Notes: generated by a model not told the origin, from the letters alone. Positions 44,741-53,877 are shown, counted from the stretch's first letter. The stretch is 64,000 nucleotides of DNA from Bacillota bacterium (GCA_023429995.1 JAEZCE010000021.1:1-64000); one strand, 5' to 3'. Numbers and translations are program-made.

Positions 44741-45148
44741 ATGGGTAAGTTCAAAAAGCTTGCAGCAGTTTATTTAATCGTTTATTTTTTGATCATTCTT
44801 CTTGCTTATTTTTTGAATTTCGGGTGGTATCGGGCAATCTTTTTGCCAGTCTTTATCTCTTATTTGGTCAGGCTGATTTTTGTTAACTGTAGCTATTTGA
44901 AACATCTTCCAAAAGATGATTTTCATAGATTGTTTTTATCAAGTTTAGGATTTACCGGATTCAATTTGTTTTTCCAGGACGGGGGAGACATCGGCTCTGC
45001 TTATTTCTTTTTCGGGTTCATCCATAGTGAGTCGGATGTTGTATTTTGGATTACTACGCTCATTGCATTGGTGGGTCTAGGTATCCATCTCTATTTCCAT
45101 CGAAGACAGGTGAAGGATTTAAAGAAATTGAAAGCTCAAAGGCAGTAA
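44741..45148 (+). CDS. Hypothetical small membrane protein
   Basis: A 135-residue protein with three to four hydrophobic helices (about 8-28, 32-52, 73-95 and 98-118) and a Lys-rich C terminus. AAAGGAGAG precedes the ATG at 44741; the upstream in-frame ATG lacks a site. No family recognised. Confidence 0.65.
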   Translation: MGKFKKLAAVYLIVYFLIILLAYFLNFGWYRAIFLPVFISYLVRLIFVNCSYLKHLPKDDFHRLFLSSLGFTGFNLFFQDGGDIGSAYFFFGFIHSESDVVFWITTLIALVGLGIHLYFHRRQVKDLKKLKAQRQ

Positions 45149-45537
45149 TAAAATAATTTACTCAACTTTTCCAGCTAAAAAACACGCTTGATGTAAGCAA
45201 TATTATAGGGTTCTAGCCCTCATTCGACGGCTCCAGGGAGCCAAGTTTTCTCCCGGCATCGGGAGAAACGAAGGTCATATCAAGAAAACAATAAAAAACA
45301 ACCGGCACCAAGCTAAAAACTTGCAAAGATAAACAGTTCGTTTCTCCCTGGGGGGAGAAAGATAGAATGAGGGCGGACCCAATTTACAAGCTGAAAAATT
45401 CTTTTGCTGTTCCCTTGCCCCTAGTTAATTCATTTATTTATCCCTATTTTTAATGTGGGAAAGTTGAGTAATTTAATAGCAGATTGGGAGATGTATTGTT
45501 GTATGATGATGAATAAACAAATTGGGGCCATAGGAAA
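45149..45537. other. Gene-free interval with nested palindrome
   Basis: No gene found. Most of it is the palindromic element at 45216-45374. Confidence 0.6.
45216..45374. repeat. Nested palindromic element
   Basis: A 159-bp element bounded by perfect 10-bp inverted repeats GCCCTCATTC (45216-45225) / GAATGAGGGC (45365-45374). Inside, two hairpins TTCTCCCG-GCAT-CGGGAGAA (45248-45267) and TTTCTCCC-TGGG-GGGAGAAA (45341-45360) are themselves mutual inverted repeats (GGGAGAAACG / CGTTTCTCCC). It has no coding frame. It is probably a miniature mobile or REP-like element. Confidence 0.75.
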
Positions 45538-45945
45538 ATGAAAACTTTACATCATATTTGTATCCAGACCAACCACTATGGGTTGTCAATCAATTTTTAC
45601 ACGAAAATCTTAGGGTTTGAAATTGTAAAAGAAACAAGCAATTTTCATGGTAGACGGTATAACACTTGGTTGAAATTGGATTCTTTTTTGATTGAAATGC
45701 AAACTCCCAAGAGGGATATTGATGCGCGCTTTAACGAATTTAATCGCAATGCAGAAGGAATCGCGCATTTTTGTATTTATCTCGATGATATTCAAAGCGA
45801 ATATCAGAGAATGAAAGAACTGGGATGTACCAGCTTTTTGAGTAAGAATGGAGAAGATATTTATGAAGTTGAAGGAGGGAGGCTTTTTAAGATAGCAGCC
45901 CCGGAAGGGACGATTATTGAAATAAGGGATAATAAGGGGATATAG
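45538..45945 (+). CDS. VOC-family (glyoxalase-like) protein
   Basis: A 135-residue two-module VOC protein: HHICIQTNHYGLSINFYTKILGFEIV, a middle WLKLDSFLIEMQTPK strand, GIAHFCIYLDD and a closing AAPEGTIIEIRD. Superfamily metal-ligand positions are occupied by His 5, Glu in LIEMQ, His in AHFCIY and Glu in IIEIRD. A weak AGGAAA lies before the ATG. Substrate unknown; related in type to the lactoylglutathione-lyase-like proteins of Bacillota. Confidence 0.85.
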   Translation: MKTLHHICIQTNHYGLSINFYTKILGFEIVKETSNFHGRRYNTWLKLDSFLIEMQTPKRDIDARFNEFNRNAEGIAHFCIYLDDIQSEYQRMKELGCTSFLSKNGEDIYEVEGGRLFKIAAPEGTIIEIRDNKGI

Positions 45946-46053
45946 CGTTTTTTTCACGGACCATAGGATAAGGGTTTAGTGACGCCTGGTTCTATCGCTG
46001 AAGGAGAAAATTTGCAAAAAAGTTGGGAAAACGGATCTCGGTTAAAATTAAAA

Positions 46054-46083
46054 AGGCTGTCTTAAAAGGATTAAAGACAGCCT
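46054..46083 (-). terminator. Rho-independent terminator of the spore coat genes
   Basis: Read on the minus strand, AGGCTGTCTT pairs with AAGACAGCCT and is followed by TTTTT. It lies 14 bases after the second coat gene. GGCTGTCT also forms the ends of the palindrome at 61453. Confidence 0.8.
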
Positions 46084-46096
46084 GATTTATTAAATT

Positions 46097-46369
46097 TTAT
46101 ACTAAGGTTGCTTGATTGACGGATTGCTGCAAAAACTGAGTTATCTGCGCCACATCTTGCTGGCCTGCGGGCGGAGCCGGTATGTAAAACCGCTTGGATT
46201 GCGCAAATTGGCCGATTTGTTGTTGGGACTGTTCGCAATTGTTGCGCATTTGAAGCAATGTTTGTCGTAAAGCCGGATTACTGGCCTCCGTGGCGGCCTG
46301 GGTCAATTCAACGGCCCCCGCCTTTGAAATCTGTAGAGCATCTAAAACCATTTCGCGTTCAGTATACAC
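46097..46369 (-). CDS. CotF-type spore coat protein
   Basis: A 90-residue helical protein of the coat-F/ferritin-like coat group: MYTEREMVLDALQISKAGAV, EASNPALRQTLLQMRNNCEQ and a C-terminal QDVAQITQFLQQSVNQ. The YTERE, Q-rich helices and length are typical of the small coat F proteins of Clostridia. The GTG at 46369 follows GGAGGAG. It is 19 bases after its smaller partner, in one operon expressed probably in the mother cell late in sporulation. Confidence 0.82.
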   Translation of the reverse strand: MYTEREMVLDALQISKAGAVELTQAATEASNPALRQTLLQMRNNCEQSQQQIGQFAQSKRFYIPAPPAGQQDVAQITQFLQQSVNQATLV

Positions 46370-46388
46370 TTAATATCTCCTCCATTCA

Positions 46389-46574
46389 TTAAGATAAGAA
46401 ATTCATCAAGGTTTTAGAATTGCTGAATGCTTGCTGAGCCTGTTGATTAAATATGCTTTGTAATTGAGAGTCGTTGCAGTTTTGAGCGTAGAGTTGAAAT
46501 TTTTTGGCATTGACGTCTTCCGCAGCCACCAATTCCTTGATTGTGTTCAACTCCATCTGGGTTAGATTCGGCAC
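46389..46574 (-). CDS. Small CotF-partner spore coat protein
   Basis: A 61-residue protein, PNLTQMELNTIKELVAAED then KKFQLYAQNCNDSQLQSIF, related to short coat-F-like partners that usually sit directly upstream of the larger coat F gene in Clostridia. The GTG at 46574 follows AGGAGGTG. Both coat genes together are a good marker of endospore formation. Confidence 0.78.
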   Translation of the reverse strand: MPNLTQMELNTIKELVAAEDVNAKKFQLYAQNCNDSQLQSIFNQQAQQAFSNSKTLMNFLS

Positions 46575-47012
46575 CCATATTCACCTCCTTTATCAAGCCG
46601 ATGGGATTGCGCCCGGGCATTTTTTGCAGGCAGGAAATCCTCCATATTCGGGTTTGCCGGTTTACGTTGCTAGTATTTCAACCATAGAGCCAATTCATAC
46701 CAAAACAAAAACAGGAAAAGGATGGATCGCCGGAGCCCTCGCCGCTTTATTAGAAATCAAAGAGTCGAGGCAAGATGAAAATAATGCAGGAAAATAAAAT
46801 AAAATGTCGAATATATATTATTAAATTTCCGAAGACGTTCGGGAATCTTGCTGGTCCATGGGGCCAGCGCGGTCTGCAGACCAAAATTTAATCCAAATTT
46901 GCCTTCCAAGGCGACAAATAGCGATTTTGGCGCCAGGGATGGTTTCCCGGTAAATTTGACTGCCGGGAAATGAGCAAATGCGATGAATGATTAAATTTAG
47001 GAGGTTTTTTAA
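46575..47012. other. Gene-free leader of the sugar ATPase gene
   Basis: No gene I trust; a 97-codon plus-strand frame at 46504-46797 overlaps the coat gene in antisense and has no family match. A perfect 8-bp stem TTTCCCGG / CCGGGAAA (46943-46970) lies 43 bases before the ATPase start and may affect its mRNA. Confidence 0.45.
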
Positions 47013-48116
47013 GTGGCAAAAGTTATCTTTGAGCATGTCTACAAGAAGTATGCCGGCGGGGTTACAGCTGTTAAAGATGTAACCTTGGAGATCAAAGACA
47101 AAGAATTCGTTGTCTTCGTCGGTCCGTCCGGTTGTGGTAAAACCACATCATTACGGATGGTCGCCGGACTTGAAGAAATTTCGGAAGGAAATATTTATAT
47201 CGGGGACACTTTGGTCAATAATGTAGCTCCAAAAGACCGCGATATCGCAATGGTTTTCCAAAACTATGCTTTGTATCCGCATATGGACGTTTACAACAAC
47301 ATGGCTTTTGGACTCAAACTCCGCAAATTTCCCAAGGCTGAGATTGATCGCCGCGTTAAAGAAGCTGCCAAAATCCTGGGAATTGAGAACTTATTAGACC
47401 GGAAACCGAAAGCGCTCTCCGGTGGTCAGAGACAGCGGGTGGCTCTCGGCCGTGCTATCGTCCGTGAACCGAAAGTATTCTTGATGGATGAGCCGTTGTC
47501 CAACTTGGATGCCAAGTTGCGCGTTCAAACCCGCGCAGAAATCAGCAAGTTGCACAACCGTTTACAAACCACCATCATTTATGTTACCCATGACCAAACC
47601 GAAGCAATGACCATGGGCGACAGAATGGTCGTTATGAAGGACGGCGTAATTCAACAAGTCGGTACTCCGCTCGATGTTTATGACAACCCGACCAACATCT
47701 TTGTTGCCGGTTTCATCGGTTCTCCTCCAATGAACTTTATGGATGCAGTTTTAAAAGAGGAAGACGGCAAACTGGTTGTAGATGTAAAAGCTTTCAAGAT
47801 AAAAATTCCCGAGAGTAAATTTAAATATATCCGTCAATATATCGGTAAATCCGTGGTACTTGGAATTCGTCCCCAAGATATTCATGATCGGGAAACCGTT
47901 CCGAATGTTCCGGAAAGTGAAGTTGTTACCGGTACAGTTGATATTTCAGAGCTTATTGGTTCTGAAACCAACTTATTTATGTCAATCGGTGAAATTTCTT
48001 TTGTGGCCAATGTTGATTCTCATACCAGAGCGAATGACGGCGAGAAACACCAAGTGGTCTTCGATGGCAACAAGATTCATCTGTTCGACAAAGAAACCGA
48101 AAAAGCTATTTCCTAA
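47013..48116 (+). CDS. Carbohydrate ABC transporter ATPase (MsmX/UgpC type)
   Basis: A 367-residue ATPase of the CUT1 group. Walker A is GPSGCGKTT (37-45), signature LSGGQRQR (135-142), Walker B FLMDEPLSNLD (156-166), then a C-terminal TOBE/OB regulatory domain (about 240-360). The GTG start follows TAGGAGG. It stands alone without permeases. In Bacillota such MsmX-type ATPases energise several sugar importers, and the amino-sugar importer at 13.5-16.7 kb lacks its own ATPase, so this is the probable partner. Confidence 0.95.
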   Translation: MAKVIFEHVYKKYAGGVTAVKDVTLEIKDKEFVVFVGPSGCGKTTSLRMVAGLEEISEGNIYIGDTLVNNVAPKDRDIAMVFQNYALYPHMDVYNNMAFGLKLRKFPKAEIDRRVKEAAKILGIENLLDRKPKALSGGQRQRVALGRAIVREPKVFLMDEPLSNLDAKLRVQTRAEISKLHNRLQTTIIYVTHDQTEAMTMGDRMVVMKDGVIQQVGTPLDVYDNPTNIFVAGFIGSPPMNFMDAVLKEEDGKLVVDVKAFKIKIPESKFKYIRQYIGKSVVLGIRPQDIHDRETVPNVPESEVVTGTVDISELIGSETNLFMSIGEISFVANVDSHTRANDGEKHQVVFDGNKIHLFDKETEKAIS

Positions 48117-48135
48117 AAAGCTGCGCATACGCGCG

Positions 48136-48161
48136 AAAGCTCCCGCAAGGGAGCTTTTTTT
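48136..48161 (+). terminator. Rho-independent terminator
   Basis: AAAGCTCCC-GCAA-GGGAGCTTT followed by TTTT, 20 bases after the sugar ATPase gene. Confidence 0.93.
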
Positions 48162-48214
48162 ATGGAAAAAGCAGGCATGCTTAAGTCTTGGGAAAGAGCA
48201 TGGGGCAGCGCTTG

Positions 48215-48850
48215 TTAGGTTTGATATTCATTGATGGGAGCCGCTTCGATGATGGATGAATCTGAGGAAACAACTTTTTCCAGAGATTTAATGATGCCCT
48301 CGCTGATGATATTAGCCATTTTCATAACCAGACTGAGCCGGGTGTTTTGAAGCACCATGTATTCCATAAACCCCCCCACATTGACGATTCCAATCACTTG
48401 GAGGTTCCCGACGGCCGGCAGCGTTTTATTGACTCCTGTTCCCGGTTGCAAAGAGCCTTCTTTAATGCTGATAAAGCCAACGCTTTCGGTTCGTCCGAGG
48501 CAGGCATCAATAGCCAAAATAAAAGGATTTCGGTATCTATTGTGAATTTCTTCAATGGTTTCTTGAAGATTGACTGCATGTACCGGTCGATCAAGGGTTC
48601 CATACACTCCGCATGGCAGGGTGGCATTTTCAAGCTTAGAACCGATTAAAGGCCCTAAACAATCACCGGTAGAGCGATCGGTTCCAATACATAATATTAC
48701 AAAAGGAGCCAGCCGGTCGTATAACCGGGATAAAAAAGAGTTCAGGTTGTGTTGAAATACCATTCCGGCCGTAGGATGATCGATATGAACACGGCTGTTA
48801 ATTCCTAGACTGGGACAAATTGATTCTGCCTTGGGTGTCGTTCTCCACAT
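48215..48850 (-). CDS. yyaC: YyaC-type sporulation protein (DUF1256)
   Basis: A 211-residue protein related to the germination protease GPR. The hallmark CIGTDRSTGDCLGPLIG (about 54-70), YGTLDRPVHAVNL, ILAIDACLGRTESVGFI and the GNLQVIGIVNVGGFMEYMVLQNTRL segment are present. Members are sporulation-specific and about 200 residues. A 30-residue N-terminal extension precedes the domain. GGAGGAGG precedes the ATG. It supports endospore formation. Confidence 0.92.
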   Translation of the reverse strand: MWRTTPKAESICPSLGINSRVHIDHPTAGMVFQHNLNSFLSRLYDRLAPFVILCIGTDRSTGDCLGPLIGSKLENATLPCGVYGTLDRPVHAVNLQETIEEIHNRYRNPFILAIDACLGRTESVGFISIKEGSLQPGTGVNKTLPAVGNLQVIGIVNVGGFMEYMVLQNTRLSLVMKMANIISEGIIKSLEKVVSSDSSIIEAAPINEYQT

Positions 48851-49113
48851 GGATAAATGCCTCCTCCTTAATGCCTTGTCAAATGCAACTTATTATTAGC
48901 CTATGTGGGCTGGGCTGGAAATATTCATAAAACAGGAATATACCATGGCTTTTTGTGATAAACGGAAAATGACAGGAATAAAATTAAGGTGAATTTAAAA
49001 TACTGAGAGAGGGAACGAAATGACGATAGACGTACGACTGTGGTTTCTCCCCGGGGGCGCCTTGCGTACGTATTTCTTCCAATAAACACCGATTCGAAGG
49101 AGAGCCTACGCTC

Positions 49114-50166
49114 TTGAAAAATGCTCAACAACTGGTTATCCTTTGTTTAAGTCCTCTCGGGGACACAATTTTTGCAACGCCGGCAATTCGAGCTTTACGG
49201 GAAAAATTTCCCGGGGCTCGAATTGTTGTTTTAGCAAGTGCAGCAGCTGCCCAGGTTTTAAAACACAATCCCTGGCAATTGGAAATCCGGGTTGTGATGG
49301 ACAAATGGGAATTAATCAAACGATTGGCTCAGATCCGGAAGGAAAAATTCGATATAGCCCTTAGTTTATCCCAACTGGGGGGATTTTTTACCAGGTTCTG
49401 CGGGACCCCGGTTTGGAGCGATTTTGTCCGTGCCCATGGGCTTACTTCTTTGCAGCAGGACCGGTCAGTGGTACAAATGTGCCAGGATGTTTTAAGAAAA
49501 ATCAATATTTCCTGCGATGAACAGCAAACAGAATTTTTTTATGATCCTCACGCCGAACAAGTCATTGAACTCTTTTTGAGGGGAACTTCCTATCAAAATG
49601 GGAAAAGGCTAATCGCTATCCATGCGGGGGGTCATTATTTTGCGCGGAAACGTTGGCCTTTGCCCAATTTTATCGATATTATCCAGCATTTAATCAATAC
49701 GTTGGGATTTCAGGTCGTCTTAGTCGGTGGACAGGAAGATGTTGAAGATGCGTTCGTGATTAAGTCGGTTGTTCCGCAAGTCATATCTGCGGTTGGTTTA
49801 TTGAGGCTTGGGGAAACAGCCGCGCTTTTAAAAAAAGCGGATTTATTTATCGGTAATGATTCGGGTCCTTTACATTTGGCTGCTGCTGTTCGTGTACGGA
49901 CCATAGGTCTTTTCGGGCCAACCTCTCCCTGCCAATTTTACCCTTATCATTCCCCGGGACATACTAAAATTTATAAAGGACTTTCTTGCAGTCCGTGTTA
50001 CCGTTTTGGCGGGGGTATTTGGCAATATGTTCCCCGTTGTACCAAAGCATATTGTATGCAAGCTATCACAACGGACGAATTGATGCTTCAGGCTATGAAA
50101 ATGCTTTCGTGGGAAAAGGGAGGACGGAGGGGATGGCTCTATGCAGGAAGGACGCAAGGTTCGTAA
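49114..50166 (+). CDS. Glycosyltransferase family 9 (heptosyltransferase-like)
   Basis: A 350-residue GT-B glycosyltransferase of family 9, which transfers ADP-heptose in lipopolysaccharide cores. LSPLGDTIFATPAIRALREKFP (N-terminal acceptor loop), IAIHAGGHYFARKRWPLPNF, VVLVGGQEDVEDAF and the nucleotide-sugar site FIGNDSGPLHLAAAVRVRTIGLFGPTSP are typical. The TTG at 49114 has GGAG about ten bases upstream. It overlaps the flippase-like gene by 26 bases. A GT9 enzyme suggests a diderm envelope or a GT9-built glycan. Confidence 0.9.
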   Translation: MKNAQQLVILCLSPLGDTIFATPAIRALREKFPGARIVVLASAAAAQVLKHNPWQLEIRVVMDKWELIKRLAQIRKEKFDIALSLSQLGGFFTRFCGTPVWSDFVRAHGLTSLQQDRSVVQMCQDVLRKINISCDEQQTEFFYDPHAEQVIELFLRGTSYQNGKRLIAIHAGGHYFARKRWPLPNFIDIIQHLINTLGFQVVLVGGQEDVEDAFVIKSVVPQVISAVGLLRLGETAALLKKADLFIGNDSGPLHLAAAVRVRTIGLFGPTSPCQFYPYHSPGHTKIYKGLSCSPCYRFGGGIWQYVPRCTKAYCMQAITTDELMLQAMKMLSWEKGGRRGWLYAGRTQGS

Positions 50167-51145
50167 AGGTTTATGGTATACATTAGGTTTTAGTATCGTT
50201 AGCTTTTACTTTATTTTTCAAGTTGTTGCCAAGATATCTTTTAAGCAAAGTTTTGCTGGCATCAATTGGTTTTATATTGGTCTGGGTTTTGTTTCGTTGT
50301 TTTTGATGTGGGTAGCCAAGGCATTACGTATGTACAGCACCGGCCGGGGCATGGGAATCCAAATTAAGTTTGGTTTCTATTTACAGCTTTATTTGGCGAC
50401 CTGTTTTATTTCCCACGTAACTCCTTTTAATTCGGGAGGTACTCCACTCCAAATTTATTTACTCCATAAAAAAGGCGTCTCGATTGGCCGGGCTACCGCG
50501 TTGACAGTGGTTGATCTGGGCTTAAATACGTTGGTGTTCTTTACTTTGATCCCGATTGCCCTATGGATTGGCTTCCATTCACTCAATCGAAATCATTACT
50601 TACAATTTTATCAACTGTTGCCCCGGATTATGATTGTTTTAGCGGTAATAGCGGCCGTTTGGTTTGTACTGTATTTTACTCGTTTTTGGGTGAAGGTGAC
50701 ACAGAGTTCTTTGGTAGGGAGATTGATGAAATTTATTCGAAGAAAAGGATGGATTGAGCATTTTCGTCATGAATGGGAACGGTTTAAAGAAGGCTGGCTG
50801 ACTTTGATGGGTCAAAATCCGAAAAGTCTTTTCATCGCAGTGACGGCTACCATTTTTTATTGGTTTTTTTATTTGCTTCTGGCTCCATTGATTTTTTGGG
50901 CCATGGGCCGTATGATTTCGTTCTTTCAACTGATCGGCTGGCAATTGCTTTTTAATTTTGCGCAAGTGTTTATACCAACTCCGGGGGGGAGCGGCGGCTC
51001 GGAATTGATCTTGGTTTATATTTTCAAAAATATTATTGGTCCCTCCCGGGTTGGAACTTTTGTTTTGCTATGGAAAATGTATACTTTTTTTAGTACACTA
51101 GTAGTGGGAAGTTTCTTTTTCTGGAAGCTCACCCGGAAAAGTTAA
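50141..51145 (+). CDS. YbhN/UPF0104 flippase-like membrane protein
   Basis: A 334-residue integral membrane protein with seven to eight helices of the LPG_synthase_TM (UPF0104, AglD2) family. The segment FISHVTPFNSGGTPLQIYLLHKKGVSIGRA is the family signature (a short core is TPFNSGGTPLQ), and the late PTPGGSGGSELILVYIFK matches the second signature. Members are thought to move lipids or glycolipids. It overlaps the GT9 gene, so the two probably act together on envelope glycans. Confidence 0.88.
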   Translation: MQEGRKVRKGLWYTLGFSIVSFYFIFQVVAKISFKQSFAGINWFYIGLGFVSLFLMWVAKALRMYSTGRGMGIQIKFGFYLQLYLATCFISHVTPFNSGGTPLQIYLLHKKGVSIGRATALTVVDLGLNTLVFFTLIPIALWIGFHSLNRNHYLQFYQLLPRIMIVLAVIAAVWFVLYFTRFWVKVTQSSLVGRLMKFIRRKGWIEHFRHEWERFKEGWLTLMGQNPKSLFIAVTATIFYWFFYLLLAPLIFWAMGRMISFFQLIGWQLLFNFAQVFIPTPGGSGGSELILVYIFKNIIGPSRVGTFVLLWKMYTFFSTLVVGSFFFWKLTRKS

Positions 51146-51199
51146 TTCCTCCGAATCATTTGATTTATCGGAACAAATTTGTGCGTTAGGAGTATGGGA

Positions 51200-51631
51200 A
51201 TGAGTGACAAAAGGCTTCGGCGATCAACCAGTAATAAAATCATCGGCGGATTATGCGGCGGACTTGGAGATTATTTTAATATTGATCCCACAATAATCAG
51301 GTTAGTCTGGGTTTTGGCGACTTTTTGGGTCGGGTTTACTTCCGTGATTATTTACTTTATTGGACTTATTATCGTCTCCCTTACTGAAGACAAAAAACCT
51401 TTGCAGCAATCTCAGGAAGCAGGAACCGTGGCGGAAGGGGAGGTAGATGAGAGACTATTGGAGAAGACGCCTTCAAAAGTCAATCTTATTTGGGGGTGGC
51501 TGATTATTGGTATTGGCGTTGTTATGCTTTTAGAAACTCTGGGTTATTTCTCCAGGTATAAAGAATATTTCTTTCCGGGAATTTTGATTATCGCCGGGAT
51601 CTGGGTTTTAGTCCGGGGAATGAAGCGATAA
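51200..51631 (+). CDS. PspC-domain membrane protein
   Basis: A 143-residue protein. PspC domain at about 1-60: RRSTSNKIIGGLCGGLGDYF, NIDPTIIRLVWVLATF and a membrane helix. A Gln/Glu-rich linker follows, then a two-helix membrane domain (about 95-140) of the DUF5668-like type. PspC proteins respond to membrane stress. The ATG at 51200 has AGGAG seven bases upstream. Confidence 0.9.
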   Translation: MSDKRLRRSTSNKIIGGLCGGLGDYFNIDPTIIRLVWVLATFWVGFTSVIIYFIGLIIVSLTEDKKPLQQSQEAGTVAEGEVDERLLEKTPSKVNLIWGWLIIGIGVVMLLETLGYFSRYKEYFFPGILIIAGIWVLVRGMKR

Positions 51632-51755
51632 TCCAACCTTGATCCGGAAAGTTCTTAATGGATGGGGTTCTGAAAGTCATTTACCGGATCATCCATGTTT
51701 ATGTTTTTCCACAATAATGAACCATTATAAAGAATCATTGTATTTTTTCATTATG

Positions 51756-51803
51756 AAAATCCCTCAAAACGCACACAATAATTCCGTTAGGGGGATTTTT
51801 TTT
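51756..51803 (+). terminator. Probable terminator overlapping the next start codon
   Basis: AAAATCCCTC (51756-51765) pairs with GGGGGATTTT (51790-51799) across a long loop, followed by TTTT. The T run abuts the TTG start at 51802, and the right arm contains the GGGGG that would be its ribosome binding site. It may link termination to translation of the next gene. Confidence 0.45.
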
Positions 51804-53877
51804 GGGGGTTAGTTTTCGAAGATGGCTGGGAGTGGGTTCAGTCCCTAAAATCCAGTTAAGAGATTGGATTTTGCCATATTGGTACCAAAGGCAGAATGAT
51901 CCGTTCCATGCCGCATATACCATCGGGAGGGCGGATTTTCGCAATTTTGCTTTCCGAAATTGGACGTCGATTCCAGGGGCGAACTCCGAAACGGTGTTGA
52001 ACATCGACCGCTTTGGAGTCGTTTATTTTCCTGAGATGGGAGTGTCATTTGAATTTTGGGTCTATAGCGACCAGCAATTATATACACCGGCTAATTTTAA
52101 AAGGATTTCTCAACGTTTGGCGGATGAAGGCGGTGTCCGGACAGCTTATTACTATGACCAAGGCCGGATCTCCATCGCTATTTCTCCATCCCCCGAAAAC
52201 GGTGGGCAAATTCCCTGCAAGATCTCGCTCATCAGTCCCCCGGAAGATGTTTTAAAATATAGGGCTTTGTATTGCGTAATCCGTCCTTTTGATTATAATG
52301 GTCTTTCTGGAATTTACCATCTGGAATATCGGAACAACTATTTATGGGTCAATCATAGACGGCTCCTTTTTTTTGAGGAGGAACCGAGTCGCTGTTATTT
52401 CACAAACGGGCTTAGTGGCGATGTTACCAAGTATTTGCGGGTAGCTTCCGGCAATACGAAAATGGTAACTTCAGAAGGTTTAGGAACCGGGATGATCGGG
52501 TTTTCCGGTCTCCCAGCCGAATTATCCGAGGTTAACCTTTTTTTTCTGATGAATAAAAAGGCCTTGGGTAAGTATAACCATCGGGCTCAGCCAATAAAAG
52601 CTCCGGATGTATCCGACTCCTGGAATCAGCTCACCAGTAATACCGCACTTGATGGACTTCTAGCAGCTAATTTACGATATCTAAAAGAGATGAATTGTTT
52701 TTTTAACATCTATCAAATTCTTGCCTTAAACCGTTTTTCGGATGGTTTCCAAAGCCGTACATATCTGAAACAATGTCTGAAGAAAGTTGCTTGGGACGGC
52801 TCTTTGCAAGTTGGAAACATGAGTCAGGAACAGTTGATATGGGGTGTTGGTGATTACTTTAAGTTGATGAAGGATCCTGCCTTTATCGAAAAACATTGGC
52901 CCCTTCTTAAACGGATGGGTTACGCGATTTGGCACCAGAAACTGCGGCCCATGTTATGGGCAATCAACCATACGAATATTCTTTTCGATCAAGAGGGGTT
53001 TTACGAGAAGCTTTTTTGGCTTACCGGGGCTCTTTCCACTTTGGAGGAATTATCCTATCTTGTAGGGGATTTTCAAGAAGCACTCGCTTATAAAGAACAA
53101 AATCAGTTATTGTTAGTCCGGCTAAACCGATTGCTTTCAAACTGCATAAGATCCACGGAGCAAAGGGTTATCCCTCTCCGGTGCCAGAGCGGATATGGTG
53201 CCGGGATAATAAGAAATTTAGCTGCAGCCTATCCACTGCAAATCTGGGAAGCCGGAGACAGCTTGATTCAAGAGACAATCCACTTTATTTTCAAAAATTT
53301 CTACTATCGGGGAGGGATTTATTCGCCATTTGATTTCGGAGGGATTGACTTGGCGCAGAGTGCCAGGTTTGGGCAGGTATTAATTCGTGAAGGCTACGAC
53401 TGTACTGAAGTTTTAAAATTATTATTGGCAGCCGCAGGCGGTACGGGAAGTTTACCCGAACGTGTTGATCCCCGTACTTTAAACGGTATAGGAGATAACG
53501 GACATCATCCGGATGTGGTCTATCAATTATTGTTGCTAATCCGCAATCTTTTTGTACTGGAAGAACATCAGATATTGGAATTATTACCGGGTTTTTTAGT
53601 CGGTAAATTTTGGAATTTAACAACATTGCGGCTTAAAGGACTAAACACTTTCTTTGGAGAAATCAATTGCAATTGCCAGAGTATTGGCGATTTGATACAA
53701 ATCGATTTTTGGCCAAATTACCGGATGAGACCCAAAAAAATCCGTTTTTATATATCTTCTGATTTTTATCCCGTATACGTAGATGCTGCTTCTCACTTTG
53801 AACAAGCTGTATTGGAAGTCGACCCCGGTTTCCATCGATTGCGTTTAAAAAAGCGAATCTCTGTAGGCTTGTCTTGA
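51802..53877 (+). CDS. Large protein with possible glycosidase-like domain, unknown function
   Basis: A 691-residue protein without signal peptide or membrane helix. Residues 1-230 look like a beta-sandwich (FGVVYFPEMGVSFEFWVYSD, YRALYCVIRPFDYNGLSGIYH). From about 290 to 610 the spacing of helices and segments such as GALSTLEELSYLVGDFQEALAYKEQ resembles (alpha/alpha)6 glycosidase-like barrels (GH15/GH63/trehalase type), although I see no complete catalytic motif. The last 80 residues form a small beta domain. The TTG start follows AGGGGG. Its neighbours (GT9, flippase-like) suggest envelope glycan work. Confidence 0.7.
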   Translation: MGVSFRRWLGVGSVPKIQLRDWILPYWYQRQNDPFHAAYTIGRADFRNFAFRNWTSIPGANSETVLNIDRFGVVYFPEMGVSFEFWVYSDQQLYTPANFKRISQRLADEGGVRTAYYYDQGRISIAISPSPENGGQIPCKISLISPPEDVLKYRALYCVIRPFDYNGLSGIYHLEYRNNYLWVNHRRLLFFEEEPSRCYFTNGLSGDVTKYLRVASGNTKMVTSEGLGTGMIGFSGLPAELSEVNLFFLMNKKALGKYNHRAQPIKAPDVSDSWNQLTSNTALDGLLAANLRYLKEMNCFFNIYQILALNRFSDGFQSRTYLKQCLKKVAWDGSLQVGNMSQEQLIWGVGDYFKLMKDPAFIEKHWPLLKRMGYAIWHQKLRPMLWAINHTNILFDQEGFYEKLFWLTGALSTLEELSYLVGDFQEALAYKEQNQLLLVRLNRLLSNCIRSTEQRVIPLRCQSGYGAGIIRNLAAAYPLQIWEAGDSLIQETIHFIFKNFYYRGGIYSPFDFGGIDLAQSARFGQVLIREGYDCTEVLKLLLAAAGGTGSLPERVDPRTLNGIGDNGHHPDVVYQLLLLIRNLFVLEEHQILELLPGFLVGKFWNLTTLRLKGLNTFFGEINCNCQSIGDLIQIDFWPNYRMRPKKIRFYISSDFYPVYVDAASHFEQAVLEVDPGFHRLRLKKRISVGLS

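Noticed and set aside
46504..46797. 97-codon plus-strand frame antisense to the coat gene
   Set aside because: Starts inside the coat gene on the opposite strand and has no family match.
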